Shown piece by piece: positions 42,560-53,679 of a stretch of DNA of 64,000 nt. The notes beneath the pieces are model-generated. The model searched no databases. It saw only the letters and a list, made by a program, of their open reading frames with translations, and was not told the origin of the DNA. Made by a program: the position numbers and the translations under genes. The stretch lies in the NCBI RefSeq assembly GCF_008831285.2, contig NC_045141.1, forward strand, positions 8,793,353 to 8,857,352. Reading direction: 5' to 3'. Position 1 is the stretch's first letter, and each line of letters opens with the position of its first letter. The stretch is from Nymphaea colorata. Lineage: Eukaryota; Streptophyta; Magnoliopsida; Nymphaeales; Nymphaeaceae.

Positions 42560-43675
42560 AGATAGCAAGGTGTGTATCATGGTGGCTTTATGTTAATATA
42601 AACGGTGAGGACACTTATTTTTTTAAATAAGTTGATGTTAACATTTGAAAATTTATCTAAAGATATGGGGATGAGAAGAAATACAAGATATTTGCAAAGC
42701 TTGTGTATAACTATCAAGATGAAAATACTAAAAGTACTTTCCATATAAACAAATCAATTAGCTCATTAATTTCCATTATCGGCTACTGTGACAGCACCCA
42801 ATAACATAATACGTGGTTAACAATGTCCCCGCCAGTTATGCCCTTTTATTAATGCATGAAATCATAAAAGATTAAAATTGATGTTGTTTTAACTTAATTA
42901 TAGAATTATTAGGCGAGAAAACATGTTCGTTCAAAGGGTATTAATTTTATATATATATTAGTTTACCATGGAACAACTGCATGGTTTTTCTAATAACAAA
43001 AGTTAGGCGTACTTTTGTGAGTTGTCAAATGCTTTCTGGTAGTACTAAGAATTCTTCATTCTGGATCTTAGACTCGATCTGGTTGAACTTTGACCCAAAT
43101 GTCTTTGTTGACCTGACCAACGTCATGAAACATCATTTGTTTCTGAGAATGCACTTCGATTAGGTATGTAAATGGATTTACTAAGTTCAACTACCACATG
43201 ACCTGATTTTGGATCCATTTTTGGTGCAGAAATTTGGAGGAAACAGGTTTAGATTGGTCATGTGCTTTCATAAGTGAATGAGAATGGGCGTCCATTGTTC
43301 CAGTGGGGTCCAATAAAGATGTGAATTGATATGTATACATATGAATGTCGGATCTGAATTTGTTTTTAAATTAGGATAGGAGATAAAGACCCAACCGATT
43401 TGTTTTCATAGCAGCTAATGGAAGGTTGATTCCTACTTTATAAGACATGTAAGGTTAAAGAAAAGGGGAAGTGCATTAGCCAATCGATGTTAACTATGTC
43501 ACCAATTGTTGAACAACGTTTACTGTTTTACTCACATTTTGTTCAAAGAAAGTTTTTATAGCAGGATGTTGGGAAACACAATAATAAGTCAGAAGCATAA
43601 GCAGATCCCTTGTTTTCCAAATAAATGTAAATGATTGGTTTATTTTTGTCATTCTTCCATAGGGGAAGCCTTCCG
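42560..43675 (-). repeat. segmental duplication S4 and 3' flank of copy E
   Basis: Read on the minus strand, 43675-43440 matches the 3' flank of copy B, and 43440-42560 matches S1/S2 (AGTACTAAGAATTCTTCATT versus the CTAGTACCACCAGGAAGCAT side, TTTATATGGAAAGTACTTTT, CCATATCTTTAGATAAATTTTC). Copy E and its flank are thus an inverted counterpart of B plus S1. Confidence 0.8.
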
Positions 43676-46483
43676 TCATATCGTTTTAAGCTTGGCGACC
43701 ACCTCCTTCATGCCCATTCTCTCAGTTGGTGCTTTCGTTGAACACCCGTCTCCACGATCATAACAAGCAGCTCATTTAGAACAGTTCCACTGTTATTTTT
43801 CTTCAGAAGATGTCCTTCGTCAGCATGATCTGAAACCGTTTCACAGTTATTTTGCTTCAGAAGATGACCATCAATGACATCTGAAATTGCAAGCAGAAAC
43901 GCTTCAGCCACCCACTGCCTCAAAGTAAAGTCCCCATTAAAACTTTCATAGGTAGGCTTTCTTCTAGTAAACACCTCAAGCTGAAGAATCCCATAGCTGT
44001 AGACATCAGCTTTGGTCGACACCTTTCCAGCGGCCCCGAATTCTAATTCATCCACTCAACAAGGTCAGACATGATCATGGAAATATTTAGTAGACAATGC
44101 ACATTGTCGTTAATGAGATGGTTTCAGACAAAAAGGAAGCCATGAAAAAATTAGGACTAATTATTTTATTTTCATTTATGGTGTACATGAAACTCTATTT
44201 TTGTTTCCATGCATTTGTAAGGAGGAAGTGAATTTTTACTAAAGAAAGAAACATACTCGAAAGGGAAACTTGCTGGCACTAGTGTATGTGTGTGAATAAT
44301 TAGGTTTAATATTCACTATCTTAGTTGGATTCAGACTCATATTCAAATGCAAAATTACATAGTCATCATCCCCATTAATTTTACTTATTAATCTGATTTT
44401 TCTCTTTTCATAATAAAATCCAAGTAATCAGTTGTCGATGGGTTGGTAATCTAAAATTAAAGCTTGATATTTGGAAATTATGGAATATGGATGTTGATAG
44501 AACTTCCTTTCCATGGTAAGCAGGACAAAGTTGTCTAAGAAGCAGTTCAAGCATAGAATTTATGATAGGACTAAGAGTTGGTACCTGGCGCAATGTATTC
44601 GGTGGTTTCAGGGGTGCTTGTAAGAGATGAAGATTTGTGACCAACTAGCATCTTTGCAATGCCAAAGTCACCAACATCTGCTGTCATGTTCTCATCTAGA
44701 AGCACATTACTTGGCTTTAGATCGCAATGAACTATAGTTTTCCAGCAACCATGGTGAAGATATTCTAGAGCACAAGCAACGTCAATTATGATATCCAATC
44801 TTTCGAAGAGATTCAACTGCTGGCCAGATGAGTGCAGACAGACTTCTAGGCTCCCAAGGGGCATGCATTGGAGAACTAAAGCCTTGAAATCTGCGCTTGA
44901 GCAAGATGTGATGACTCTAAGAAGGTTTTGGTGTCTAATTTGGCACATCACATTGCATTCAATGTCAAAACTTTGTGATGCTCTATCAGATAACAAGTTT
45001 AGGACCTTAACAGCCACCATTGTTCCATCCATTAAAATTCCTTTATACACTGAACCAAAGCTTCCACTCCCGAAAAAATTTGCACTGCTGAAGTTGTTTG
45101 TCGCTTGAGATAATATTCGGTATGTGATTACTGGGAGGGTAATTCCACGAAATATTTCAACCTCCTGATCATGTTTCTCCAATCCCCCCTTTCTATACTT
45201 TGCGACAACAATGAGTATCCAAACAACGAATACAAGTGCAAAGCCCACACTTGCTAAGAAAATATCAACTCTGAGCATGTTGACATTATTGTGCTTCTTC
45301 GCTCTATCTGAACGTACTGGCACATGGAATTTGGGAGCTCCACAGAGTGCATAGTTCCCTAGGAATGACTCGGCAGAAAGGTTTGCAAACTTTCCACCAC
45401 TTGGAATCTCTCCTTTCAATAGATTGATGGACAAGTCCAAGACATGGACGTATTGAAGTTTCTCCAATGATTTTGGTTTCTCACCAGAAAGCTTGTTATG
45501 GGAAAGGTCAATAGCTTCATTGTTTACCATGTGTTGAAGTTGTTCAGGAATGTGACCATCAAATTTGTTGTGAGAGATGTTCAAATACTGTAGCATTTGG
45601 AGCTTTGATAATGATGCAGGCAACTCTCCACTCAGCTTGTTTGCAGAGATATCCATGTTGATCATCATGGCAAAATTACCTAGACCCAAAGGTAGGTGAC
45701 CAGTGAAGGAATTGTCCTGCAAGTATAGCTCCAACAAGTCCTTCAACTCACAAAGACCAGCCGGTGGTGTTGATGACAAATTGTTTGAGCTAAGGTCCAG
45801 CTTTTGCAAACTAGTGAGATTGTTTATAGAGCTTGACATTGACCCAATTAGGATGTTGTATACAATATCAAAATCATACATGCGGACCAACTGGTAGATT
45901 GATAGTCGGATTGGGCCTTCTAATGCATTGTTGTTAAGAAGCAACACCTGTAAGCTATGCATCTGTCCTATATTTGGTGGATTGAGCCCTTTCATTTTGT
46001 TGGATCTCAAACCTAAGGCAATTAACTTGGTCAAGTTGGCTAGGGCTAATGGGATAGTACCTTCAATCTGATTAGAGGAAAGGTCAAGTTTCAACAAGGT
46101 GGTTGTCAAGGTCAAGTTTCAACAAGGTGGTTGTCTGGTTTCCAACAGAGGCAGGAAGAATGCCACTCAAAAGGTTGTGTGATAGATCAACTTCATCTAG
46201 CAGTCGACAGTTGGTGAAGGATGTGAGAATGGAGAGCTCATGGTTGCCAGGTACATTGGTCAACTTATTTATGTAGATGTACAGGTGCCTGAGATGAGCT
46301 AGACTACCTAATTCTAATGGTATCGGCCCACTGAATTTATTGTGTCTTGCAAACATAGTTTGAAGACTAGTAGCATTGGGGAAAGATGGTGGAAAAGGGC
46401 CATCAAAATTGTTGTCACTCATTGCAAGAAATTGGAGATTGGGCAGGAAGTGGCCAACTTGTTTAGGGAGATGCCCTGTTAGC
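43676..46483 (-). pseudogene. LRR receptor kinase pseudogene, copy E (best-preserved kinase)
   Basis: Exon 1 (46483-44585) holds a 514-codon open frame (46115-44571). LRRs cover residues 1-250, a transmembrane helix about 283-306, the Gly-rich loop GSGSFGSVYKG 349-359, AVKV Lys 370, HCDLKPSN 463-470 (non-RD) and GDFG near 482-485. The canonical GTTGYIAPE segment reads ETTEYIAPG, with two Gly to Glu changes. Exon 2 starts at 44042 after an intact AG, joining as APEFG. Breaks: a 28-base tandem duplication at 46081-46136 that shifts the LRR frame, a frameshift near 43738, and truncation of the LRR region at 46483 by an LTR. No signal peptide remains. It resembles FLS2/EFR/Xa21-type immune receptors of the plasma membrane. 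The kinase may still be translatable, but a working receptor is not expected. Confidence 0.9.
46081..46136 (-). repeat. 28-bp tandem duplication in copy E
   Basis: AGGTCAAGTTTCAACAAGG then TGGTTGTC occurs twice in a row. Copies A and C have it once. 28 is not a multiple of three, so it separates the frame at 46422-46084 from the 514-codon frame. Confidence 0.95.
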
Positions 46484-47770
46484 TGTAATCACTCCAAATT
46501 TTTCTAAAATTTTTGAAGATCCAAAATAGATCCAAATTTAGATCCAAATTGAGCATTTCAAACCCATAATTTCAAATCGAGTTCGAAATGACAAAATTTG
46601 AGTGTCGGGCGTGTACGTACCTTTCCTTTGTTTTAAAAACTCATTTCTCACGCCAAAATGTTTTTTAAAACTCAAGTTGCATGCTCGAACGAGTCGGCGA
46701 GCGACTGAACTCTGGACTGACTCAAAGCAGAGTCGGCCGTCCATTTTCAACAAAAAAACCTTTTTTTACATTTTAAATAAAAAAAACTGTTTTTTATGTA
46801 ACAACATTTTTATTTCATTTTATTTCAATAAATTTGTCGCGTGCGCAGGTGCGCGTACGCACGCGACAATGCTGTTGCGCGGCAGCAAAGCAGCACGCGA
46901 AAGCACGTCGACCGATCGCGCTGTCGCGGCAGCGACCTCTCACACACGCGGGCTTCATTTTTTTTTAAAAAAAAGAGCTGTTAGGGGCATTTTTGGGTCA
47001 TTTTGAGTGGGCATTTACCCTCCCAACACTTGAAAAAGTGATTTTCTGGCCTAATGACCAATCAATACTCTTTTCAAACCATTTCTTTTTCAAAATAATT
47101 CAAAATTATGTGAAATTCAGATGAAAATGTTATAAAATTCAAAAAAAAATCAAAATTTGGGTCTTGGCTCTAAAATCCTCTATAAATAACCCCCACTTCC
47201 CCCATCTTGGGGAAGAGTGGCCCTTGGGAGAAACCCTAGTGTATTGAAGACTTAGGGTTTCTCTTGGGCTCTCTCTCTCCCCTCTTCCTCTTTCCATTTC
47301 TCCTCTTCCTCTGCAACTTGGAGCAAGCTACAACTCTATTGGAGACATCCTCTTCATTATCTTGGAGATTTTTTCAATGTAAGTTCAAGATCATTTTTAG
47401 CATTGTTGTTCATTTTCTTAAGTCATTCCTCATTAGAGGTATGTAATAATCATCCCTCTCATTTCTCTCTTATTTTTTTTTCTTCTCATCTTCATCTCCC
47501 CATGGCCAAAGGAGTTAGAACTCAACCTCTTTTTAGAGGCAAGAGGCTATGCTCAAGTGCACCGGGAGCATGGAAAGATGAGATGATCTTTCATTTCATG
47601 ATTAAACATGACCATGTTTTTCTCTTTATTGAATATAGCATTGTATTTTTTTCTTCATTTTCTTCTCATCTTCATCTTCCCATAGCCAAAGGAGATAGCA
47701 CTCAATCTCTTTTTTAGAGATAAGAGGCTATGCTCAAGTGCACCAGGAGCATGGAAAGATGAGATGATCA
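46484..47770 (+). mobile_element. truncated LTR of the 8.7-kb family, inserted in copy E
   Basis: It starts TGTAATCACTCCAAATTTTT, nearly the start at 8696, and breaks the LRR codons of copy E right after AGATGCCCTGTTAGC. TATAAATAACCCCC at 47181 and GGCCCTTGGGAGAAACCCTA at 47219 match the promoter of the first element. Two conserved 110-bp blocks follow (47487-47600 and 47665-47770). It then ends abruptly at R1 copy 2, so the 3' part is missing. The region upstream of the promoter differs entirely from the 72-bp array: it is GC-rich with many CpG words (46838-46960). Confidence 0.8.
46838..46960. other. CpG-dense patch inside the truncated LTR
   Basis: TGTCGCGTGCGCAGGTGCGC, GTACGCACGCGACAATGCTG and GATCGCGCTGTCGCGGCAGC make up about 120 bases of strongly GC-rich, CpG-rich sequence in AT-rich surroundings. 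The patch lies upstream of the LTR promoter. The word GCGCGTACGCACGCG can pair with GCGTGCGCAGGTGCGCG, so a hairpin is possible. Confidence 0.85.
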
Positions 47771-48062
47771 TGGTGTAGGTTGGCAGTTTCATGGATGACT
47801 ATTCAACGTAGTAGTTGAAAACATTTTCATGACTGATGAGAACCACCACTTACATATAGGTTCTGAGAGATGAAAACCAAAATTAGGTAGTAAATATAAT
47901 CATAAAAAATGCATTTTTTTTTTCAAAAAACAGTGATAAAACATGAAAAATAAGTCCGCTGTATATAACGGCAAAAAGATAATTTTTTGAAAAGAATATC
48001 AAAACAAAATAAGTCATGTGTTTTAAATATTTTCTTAAAAAGTTGTTATCTTTATCTTTATC

Positions 48063-48065
<3 letters not shown>

Positions 48066-48149
<84 letters not shown>
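48066..48149. repeat. (TA)n microsatellite
   Basis: 42 uninterrupted TA units, the longest pure tract in the window. At the matching place copy 3 has a mixed TA/TG tract at 57146-57182. Confidence 0.95.
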
Positions 48150-48152
<3 letters not shown>

Positions 48153-48204
48153 GCAGCTGGTTATAGTCATGACTACCATTCACGTATCTCCAAAATTCAA
48201 AAAC

Positions 48205-48489
48205 TTAGATAGAAACAGAATTTCGTTGGCATTTGCATGGATAAACATCAATTCCGTGGAAATTTAACAGTTCAACCAAGTTGTTGGTTATGCATAATAC
48301 CCAGTTTAGAAATGGTTTCTCGGTTATGATGGAACTTTTGAGTTCATGAAAGAACTTCGAGATTAATTTGAGGCAAGCAAAGCATCCAGTTGCTGCTTGA
48401 TCAGGACCAAGAAACAAACATTCAGCAGTCGACGGCAGAACCACCACCAAATTTCTCAAAACAGAAGTGGAAGAAATCCTCTCTGTCAT
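48205..48489 (-). pseudogene. exon-like piece of an unidentified gene in R1 copy 2
   Basis: The minus frame encodes 94 residues including VLRNLVVVLPSTAECLFLGP and ATGCFACLKLISKFFHELKS, ending near the possible donor FLNW|GTATTA at about 48322. R1 copy 3 encodes the same peptide with about 14 changes in 60 residues and no stop (57336-57524). Conservation of the frame over both copies suggests a former exon. A pyrimidine-rich AG (CTTTTCCTAACAAG) just upstream could be its acceptor. I do not recognise the protein family. It may belong to the same gene as the pieces at 51180-51290 and 52190-52283, which have the same strand and order. Confidence 0.45.
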
Positions 48490-50618
48490 TTTATTCTGTT
48501 ACCTTGTTAGGAAAAGCAGAACTTATGTTGCTGGGGATTAGGTCCCCTGAATTTGTTAAGCGAAATCAATCTGTGCAATGCAGAAAGATCAGCAGATTAA
48601 TGCTAGTATTCACACAGATGTTTCCCTAGAATTGACCCAATCCTTCAAAACCACACAAAAGGAAACAAGAAACACACAGAAACACGTTAGCAGTTAAAGT
48701 GGATAAAAAGAGAGATTAATTTCTAGGTAAGACTGAAGAAGCTAAAAAGCATATTATTGACAATCATTTCGTAGGCAACTTATAGCATAACCAGTACTCA
48801 AATATTTAAATTCACAAGAAAAATAAGATCAACATTACTTGCACAAGCATATCAGTGCTGTATATGTTAGAATGTTGTCAGAACCCAACTATAGTTTCAA
48901 AATTGTAACAGAGGCCAAATAGGATTTTTCAAATTTATATAAGTTAAACTAAAATTTATGAAACTTACATATCAATGTTTGAAGCTTTTAAAATTTGATG
49001 GTGAGGGGCCAAGGCCCCTGCCGGCACCCCTGCCTCCATCCCTGGTGTGTAGTAACTGTGGGTCTGTCTAACTTACTACTAACAATTTTGGCTTGATATA
49101 TAATATCTTGTTAGATATTGTGGAATTTTAATAGTCACTGGTGTCATGTCTCGAAGCATTAACATAGCTTAATGATTTAGGCAAAACCCAAAAAACCATA
49201 GCAACAAAAGAACATGAACTTAATGAGCTTCTTTTTGCAATGTTTCATAACATATTTTATTGATGTTTTAATCAATTAAATGGATTTCAATTTTATCAAA
49301 GTGCTTCCTAAATGTTGTTTGCCACATTCAGGCATGTACACAAGTATAAGAATTCAATCGCACAATTAGTATGCTTCACATATATTTCTGATGCTCATAT
49401 CTTGCTTCAAGCGAGTAATCAAACCTGGTGATTGGTCATACAGAATATATATGATAATTAATCACTGAGTTGATCAGACCATCACATACAGATTTTAGAA
49501 TTTGGATCCCTATGTTACTAGAATGACTAAAATCCAGCATCAATACGTTAAAGCACACCAATAAGCAATTATTTCACATAACACTGTAAAACTATCACAA
49601 TCATATATACTTGTGGAATATAAGTAGATGATGCAAGCCAACAACCACCAACATCAAAATAAGCATCTTAAACGTGTTATATAAGTGAAAGAATCTATGA
49701 TCAAAGATTCATGCTAGAAGCTCTAGGAACAAGGCAGGAACTAGGGGTCGTCTAGTAATCACAACAGAACATTATTGTTATATGTATCTGCCACGATATT
49801 TAGGACAGATTCATGGAATGTTGTAACATAATATTACATAAATCTGCCTAATATTTGGGACAGATATATGGAACAGTTACATACTGTTATTGTTGGCATA
49901 TACAAATTCAAGTTAGAAAGCATGGAGAATTAAAATGAAAAATAACTTGTGAAAGTTCAACAAAGAGAACTTTAGAATTTGTCATTGAATCGACATGGTC
50001 AATGATAGCCGAAGGGTCATATAGAGCCAATTCCCCCCAAATTAGGGCTGTCAATGTATCTAAGTTTAATTGGATATCTAACCAAACCAGTTCAAGAAAT
50101 AACGGATATGGAAAAAAATTTAATATCCGATTAAGAAATTGGATTGGATTCGGATTTAAGAAACGACTTCTGACTGGATTCAGATTCAGATTTGGATGTA
50201 CATATATATCCAATTGAATTTGGATTCAGATTCAGATCCAGAATGGATTTAATTTTAGATAAAAATCTTATATTCAAGTGCTCTTACATTTTGAAAATCA
50301 GCCAGAATTGATTCAAAATTCGAATTCAGATTGTGATGTTTGATTTTAGATTCATTGTTTGTATTCGAATAAGAATTTGAATATGTTTATGTGAATATCC
50401 AAAAAAACAGATATAGTTCAAGATTTATCTCATTTGAATCTGACACAATAACATCCCTACTCCCAATTCCAATCACAGGATCCTGAAAGACAATAAATAA
50501 CAAAAGATACAAACCCCTCAAATTATTCCCTATTGGCCTGCAAGTATCATACAATAGAGATAGCCAATAAGAAACTTTGGTAGATAATCAAAATTAAAAA
50601 CTCTATCATATACATATG

Positions 50619-50620
50619 TG

Positions 50621-50652
<32 letters not shown>
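50619..50652. repeat. (GT)n(AT)n microsatellite
   Basis: GT repeats pass into AT repeats. The LTR-like element at 8696 inserted at the matching tract in R1 copy 1. Confidence 0.9.
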
Positions 50653-51089
50653 CATAGCCATAGAAAACACATTTTAAAAAAAAAAACTCGAAAAAAATGC
50701 GATAAATTAAATGGCCATTTAAAACTTCAAAAAACAGCATTTTTTTTTTGAAACAACGTTAAAAATGAAAAAAATACGTTTAACCCATTTGTAACGTTTT
50801 TTTTGCATATTTTCACTTTTTTCAGTTTTTTCAAATTTTTTAATGCCACAATTTTTTTTTTCATTTTCAATTTTTTATTTGTTGCAAATCTACTCATCTT
50901 TTCATGTTTGTGTTACTACTTTCTCTCTTATTTTATTTTTCACTCATTTTTAGTTTTTTAAAATTTTTAAAAATTTACCGTATTTTTTCTATTTTTTTCA
51001 AGCTCGCCATATTATACTCAAGAGTAACCTTGCCGTTTAAAACTCCGTGTTGTTATATATATATACATATATAGGGCGGATTTTGTATT

Positions 51090-51290
51090 AAAAAATAGCA
51101 GATTATAAATTTTCACGAATTCCTGGTAAAGACGGTTAACCGTATAAATGCTAGTTCTTTTAGTAAATCCAGTTTCACTTCTTATTTAGCTTAGTAATAA
51201 CCTGATCAACCTTGGTCAAAGCATGTAAATTTAAACTGTCGAAGAAAGGTACGAAAATTTTACAGAAGTCCTTAAGAAAGTCATGTTTAT
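51090..51290 (-). pseudogene. second exon-like piece of the R1 gene
   Basis: The minus frame gives FLKDFCKIFVPFFDSLNLHA then LTKVDQVITKL. R1 copy 1 encodes FEILNDFCQILFPFFDYLNL then HALTKVDQLITK on the plus strand (8048-8140). The peptide is better conserved than the flanking A/T-rich sequence. An AG (AATAATAG) precedes it near 51300. No family was recognised. Stops follow after about 45 residues. Confidence 0.4.
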
Positions 51291-51295
51291 TCATG

Positions 51296-52189
51296 CCATC
51301 TATTATTGTTAGATGTCATATGCAAAGTCTGGACGATGTGAAATGTACATGACCTTTAAATTTGACGATTGGAAGCTCCAATCTATCACATTTTATTTCA
51401 ATATGGAAAAAAGATTTCACTGTTGCTATGTTTTCCGCAAAATCCAATTTCAAACCATGTGCTTAGGAAGCTAGCTTTAGGGGCATTAGTTGGTATATGC
51501 CATCAAGGGAAGAGTCTGTAAAAAAAGCTTTCTCTTATGCTAATGGCATTTATATTATTCTGCCTCTCCTAAAAGACTCGAACTATGAAAGATTGAAATC
51601 CAAGAAATGGCCATTAACTTGGTGTTCTGCTTCTGCGCTTTGCAAATACTAAAATGAAAATCATAGGTTAAGAAAAAGAAAGGGGACAGAAAATTGGTAG
51701 CTTTGGAACTTCACATTTTTAAAGTGAAAACATACACCTTAGATTCTTGCACGTTTTGGTAGCTGTTTCCCCAAAAACACAGCTTGTTTGCACGTTTCTA
51801 GGCCTATCTCTCTATTGATTCTTGCAGATTGATGTAAAATTAGCTCAGAGAGAAGGAAAGACCAGAAATTTCTAGCAGCCAAACACTCTTCTGCGAATTT
51901 GTTAACCTTTCCGATTCAATGCATATAAAATATCCACAAAAAGTAGACCAGCAAGTTTTTGTTCAGAAAATTGAAATTGATCACCGTTCCTTTAACTTTG
52001 CAAACAACTCATGCATGACATGACACTTTAGTTTCTTGACCATCAAATTTGAGAGAAGAAAAACAACAAACAAGAGATAGAAATAAGACCCATTTTGAAA
52101 TAAAGAAAGGGGAAAGTTTGGGATCTCAACTTCAAGTCTGGACAAAAAACTAGAGAAGAATCCGATGGAGAGAATCATAACGCAGGAAA
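51296..52189. other. unassigned stretch between exon-like pieces
   Basis: If the three minus-strand pieces belong to one gene, this is its first intron. It is A/T-rich, with no repeat matched elsewhere in the window and no recognised coding sequence. Confidence 0.3.
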
Positions 52190-52283
52190 ACGAGTGCCGA
52201 GTTTCTTCCTCATCTTCCCTCCTCTGATCCCTTCTTCCTCTGTAGCGACTCGAGCCACGCCCACTTGACAACCCCACCGACAT
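52190..52283 (-). pseudogene. possible first exon of the R1 gene
   Basis: A minus-strand ATG at 52283 starts MSVGLSSGRGSSRYRGRRDQ and continues RREDEEETRHSFSC, a short, highly polar GC-richer stretch followed by a possible splice donor (TCCTGC|GTTATG) near 52185. The composition change at 52185 fits an exon border. It is collinear with the pieces at 51090-51290 and 48205-48489. This is inference: no match to a known protein is claimed. Confidence 0.3.
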
Positions 52284-53679
52284 ATGTTAGAAAAAACAAA
52301 AATGCAAAAAAAAAATATTTATTACTTAATTTTAACATGGTTGGTTAAGATGTTTTAACTGTTACCTTATCAATTTTCTCCATAAATTCTTCATGCTCAT
52401 AATTTATCATATTTGACTTGTATGTCTTCAAGTTGTTTAAGGACGTTTTAAATTATTTTCACATATATTTTTTCTTCAATTCTCTTTTTTTAAATACTTG
52501 TCCAAAACAAATAGTATATTGAACTTTGATTGGTCTATTAAACAACTAGTATGTTTGACTTCTGTACTTTTTTTACATTAACTGTGCATGTTGAACATTG
52601 ATAGGCTTATTTTTTAATAAAAACATATTTTAATTGAGTAAACTATTATTTCATGATGATCTCTTATTATGAATTATTAAATCAGGTGACCCATATTATT
52701 TCTTATTTAAAAAAAACATTATTTAATATTTTTTCATTTCATTGAGTTAATTGAAATAGTTTGTGTTACATAAGTAAAATGAGTATTCAATGATATATCA
52801 AATAATTTATTAGTCCTCTCATCTTCATTACAATAGTTGTTTTTTTTACATAAAATTGTATAATTACTTCAATGATATATATAGTTTATTAAATCTTATG
52901 ATTTGTTGCTTGCCTACTAGTTAGAGGCTTTTGTTTTCAAGTTTGTGAATTATGTGTCATATATCAAATTCCTAAGAGTTTTGAATGAATTGTATGATTA
53001 TACAAAGTAATTTACTTGATTGATCAAATAAGTAAATTGATAATTTGATAAATAAACTTTTTTATAAGCTTAGCAGTTTTTTCATATTGAGATTATGCAG
53101 AATGAAGATGCTTTCAACTTAAAATGAATATCATAATACGTTTAGGATTTCTATTTATTATAAAACATTTTTTTTTGTAAGTTAGTTTTTTAAAAAAAGT
53201 ATATTTTTTGCTATCAACTTTTTTTTCATACGTGATGTACATGCCAATAATTTTTTTTTTAAACCTGATATTTCTTAAATATATAATATAACTATTCTTG
53301 TAACCAATTTGAGATAACGGTCCATTAAAAAATTTGTAGCTTTAAAAGTGTATGTTTCATATTTTTAACATTTCCCATTTCGTTGAATTTCTTTGTTGAA
53401 GTTTTCTTTATTATCTCACTTAAATAAATATATTATTTAAGATATCATGCTTAGCTGATGCGTTTGCTTGACTACAAAAAAAAAAATCAACATAGTATTA
53501 TTTAATTAATTAATTAGTTTTATATGATATAGTTTTAAATATGTTAAGTTAAATGATGTATATGATTTTTATAAGAATATTATTACACGCAACTCCATGG
53601 AAGTCAGTTCTTAGTCATATTATACTATATGTAATATTTATGTTCCTTTTGTGTCATGATGTTAAGTTAGTACCACCAA
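52284..53679. other. very A/T-rich unassigned region
   Basis: No gene was recognised. Runs of A and T and many TTAAT words dominate. The frame at 53553-53747 is not convincing. Confidence 0.3.

Larger units (their letters stand above)
47771..51295 (-). repeat. composite repeat R1, copy 2 (most complete)
   Basis: Read on the minus strand from 51295 it matches 8033-8695, then 12058-14960, in unbroken order, which shows the pre-insertion state of R1 copy 1. It also matches copy 3 (56946-59457). It contains the exon-like pieces described separately, an hAT MITE remnant (49780-49900), a GGAT block (50040-50455), a (GT)n(AT)n tract (50619-50652) and a long TA tract (48066-48149). The CACTA-end segment found in copies 1 and 3 is deleted here. 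Confidence 0.85.

Noticed and set aside
47883-48267. Overlapping frames on both strands with long Tyr-Ile runs
   Set aside because: Translation of the 42-unit TA tract. No coding evidence outside it.
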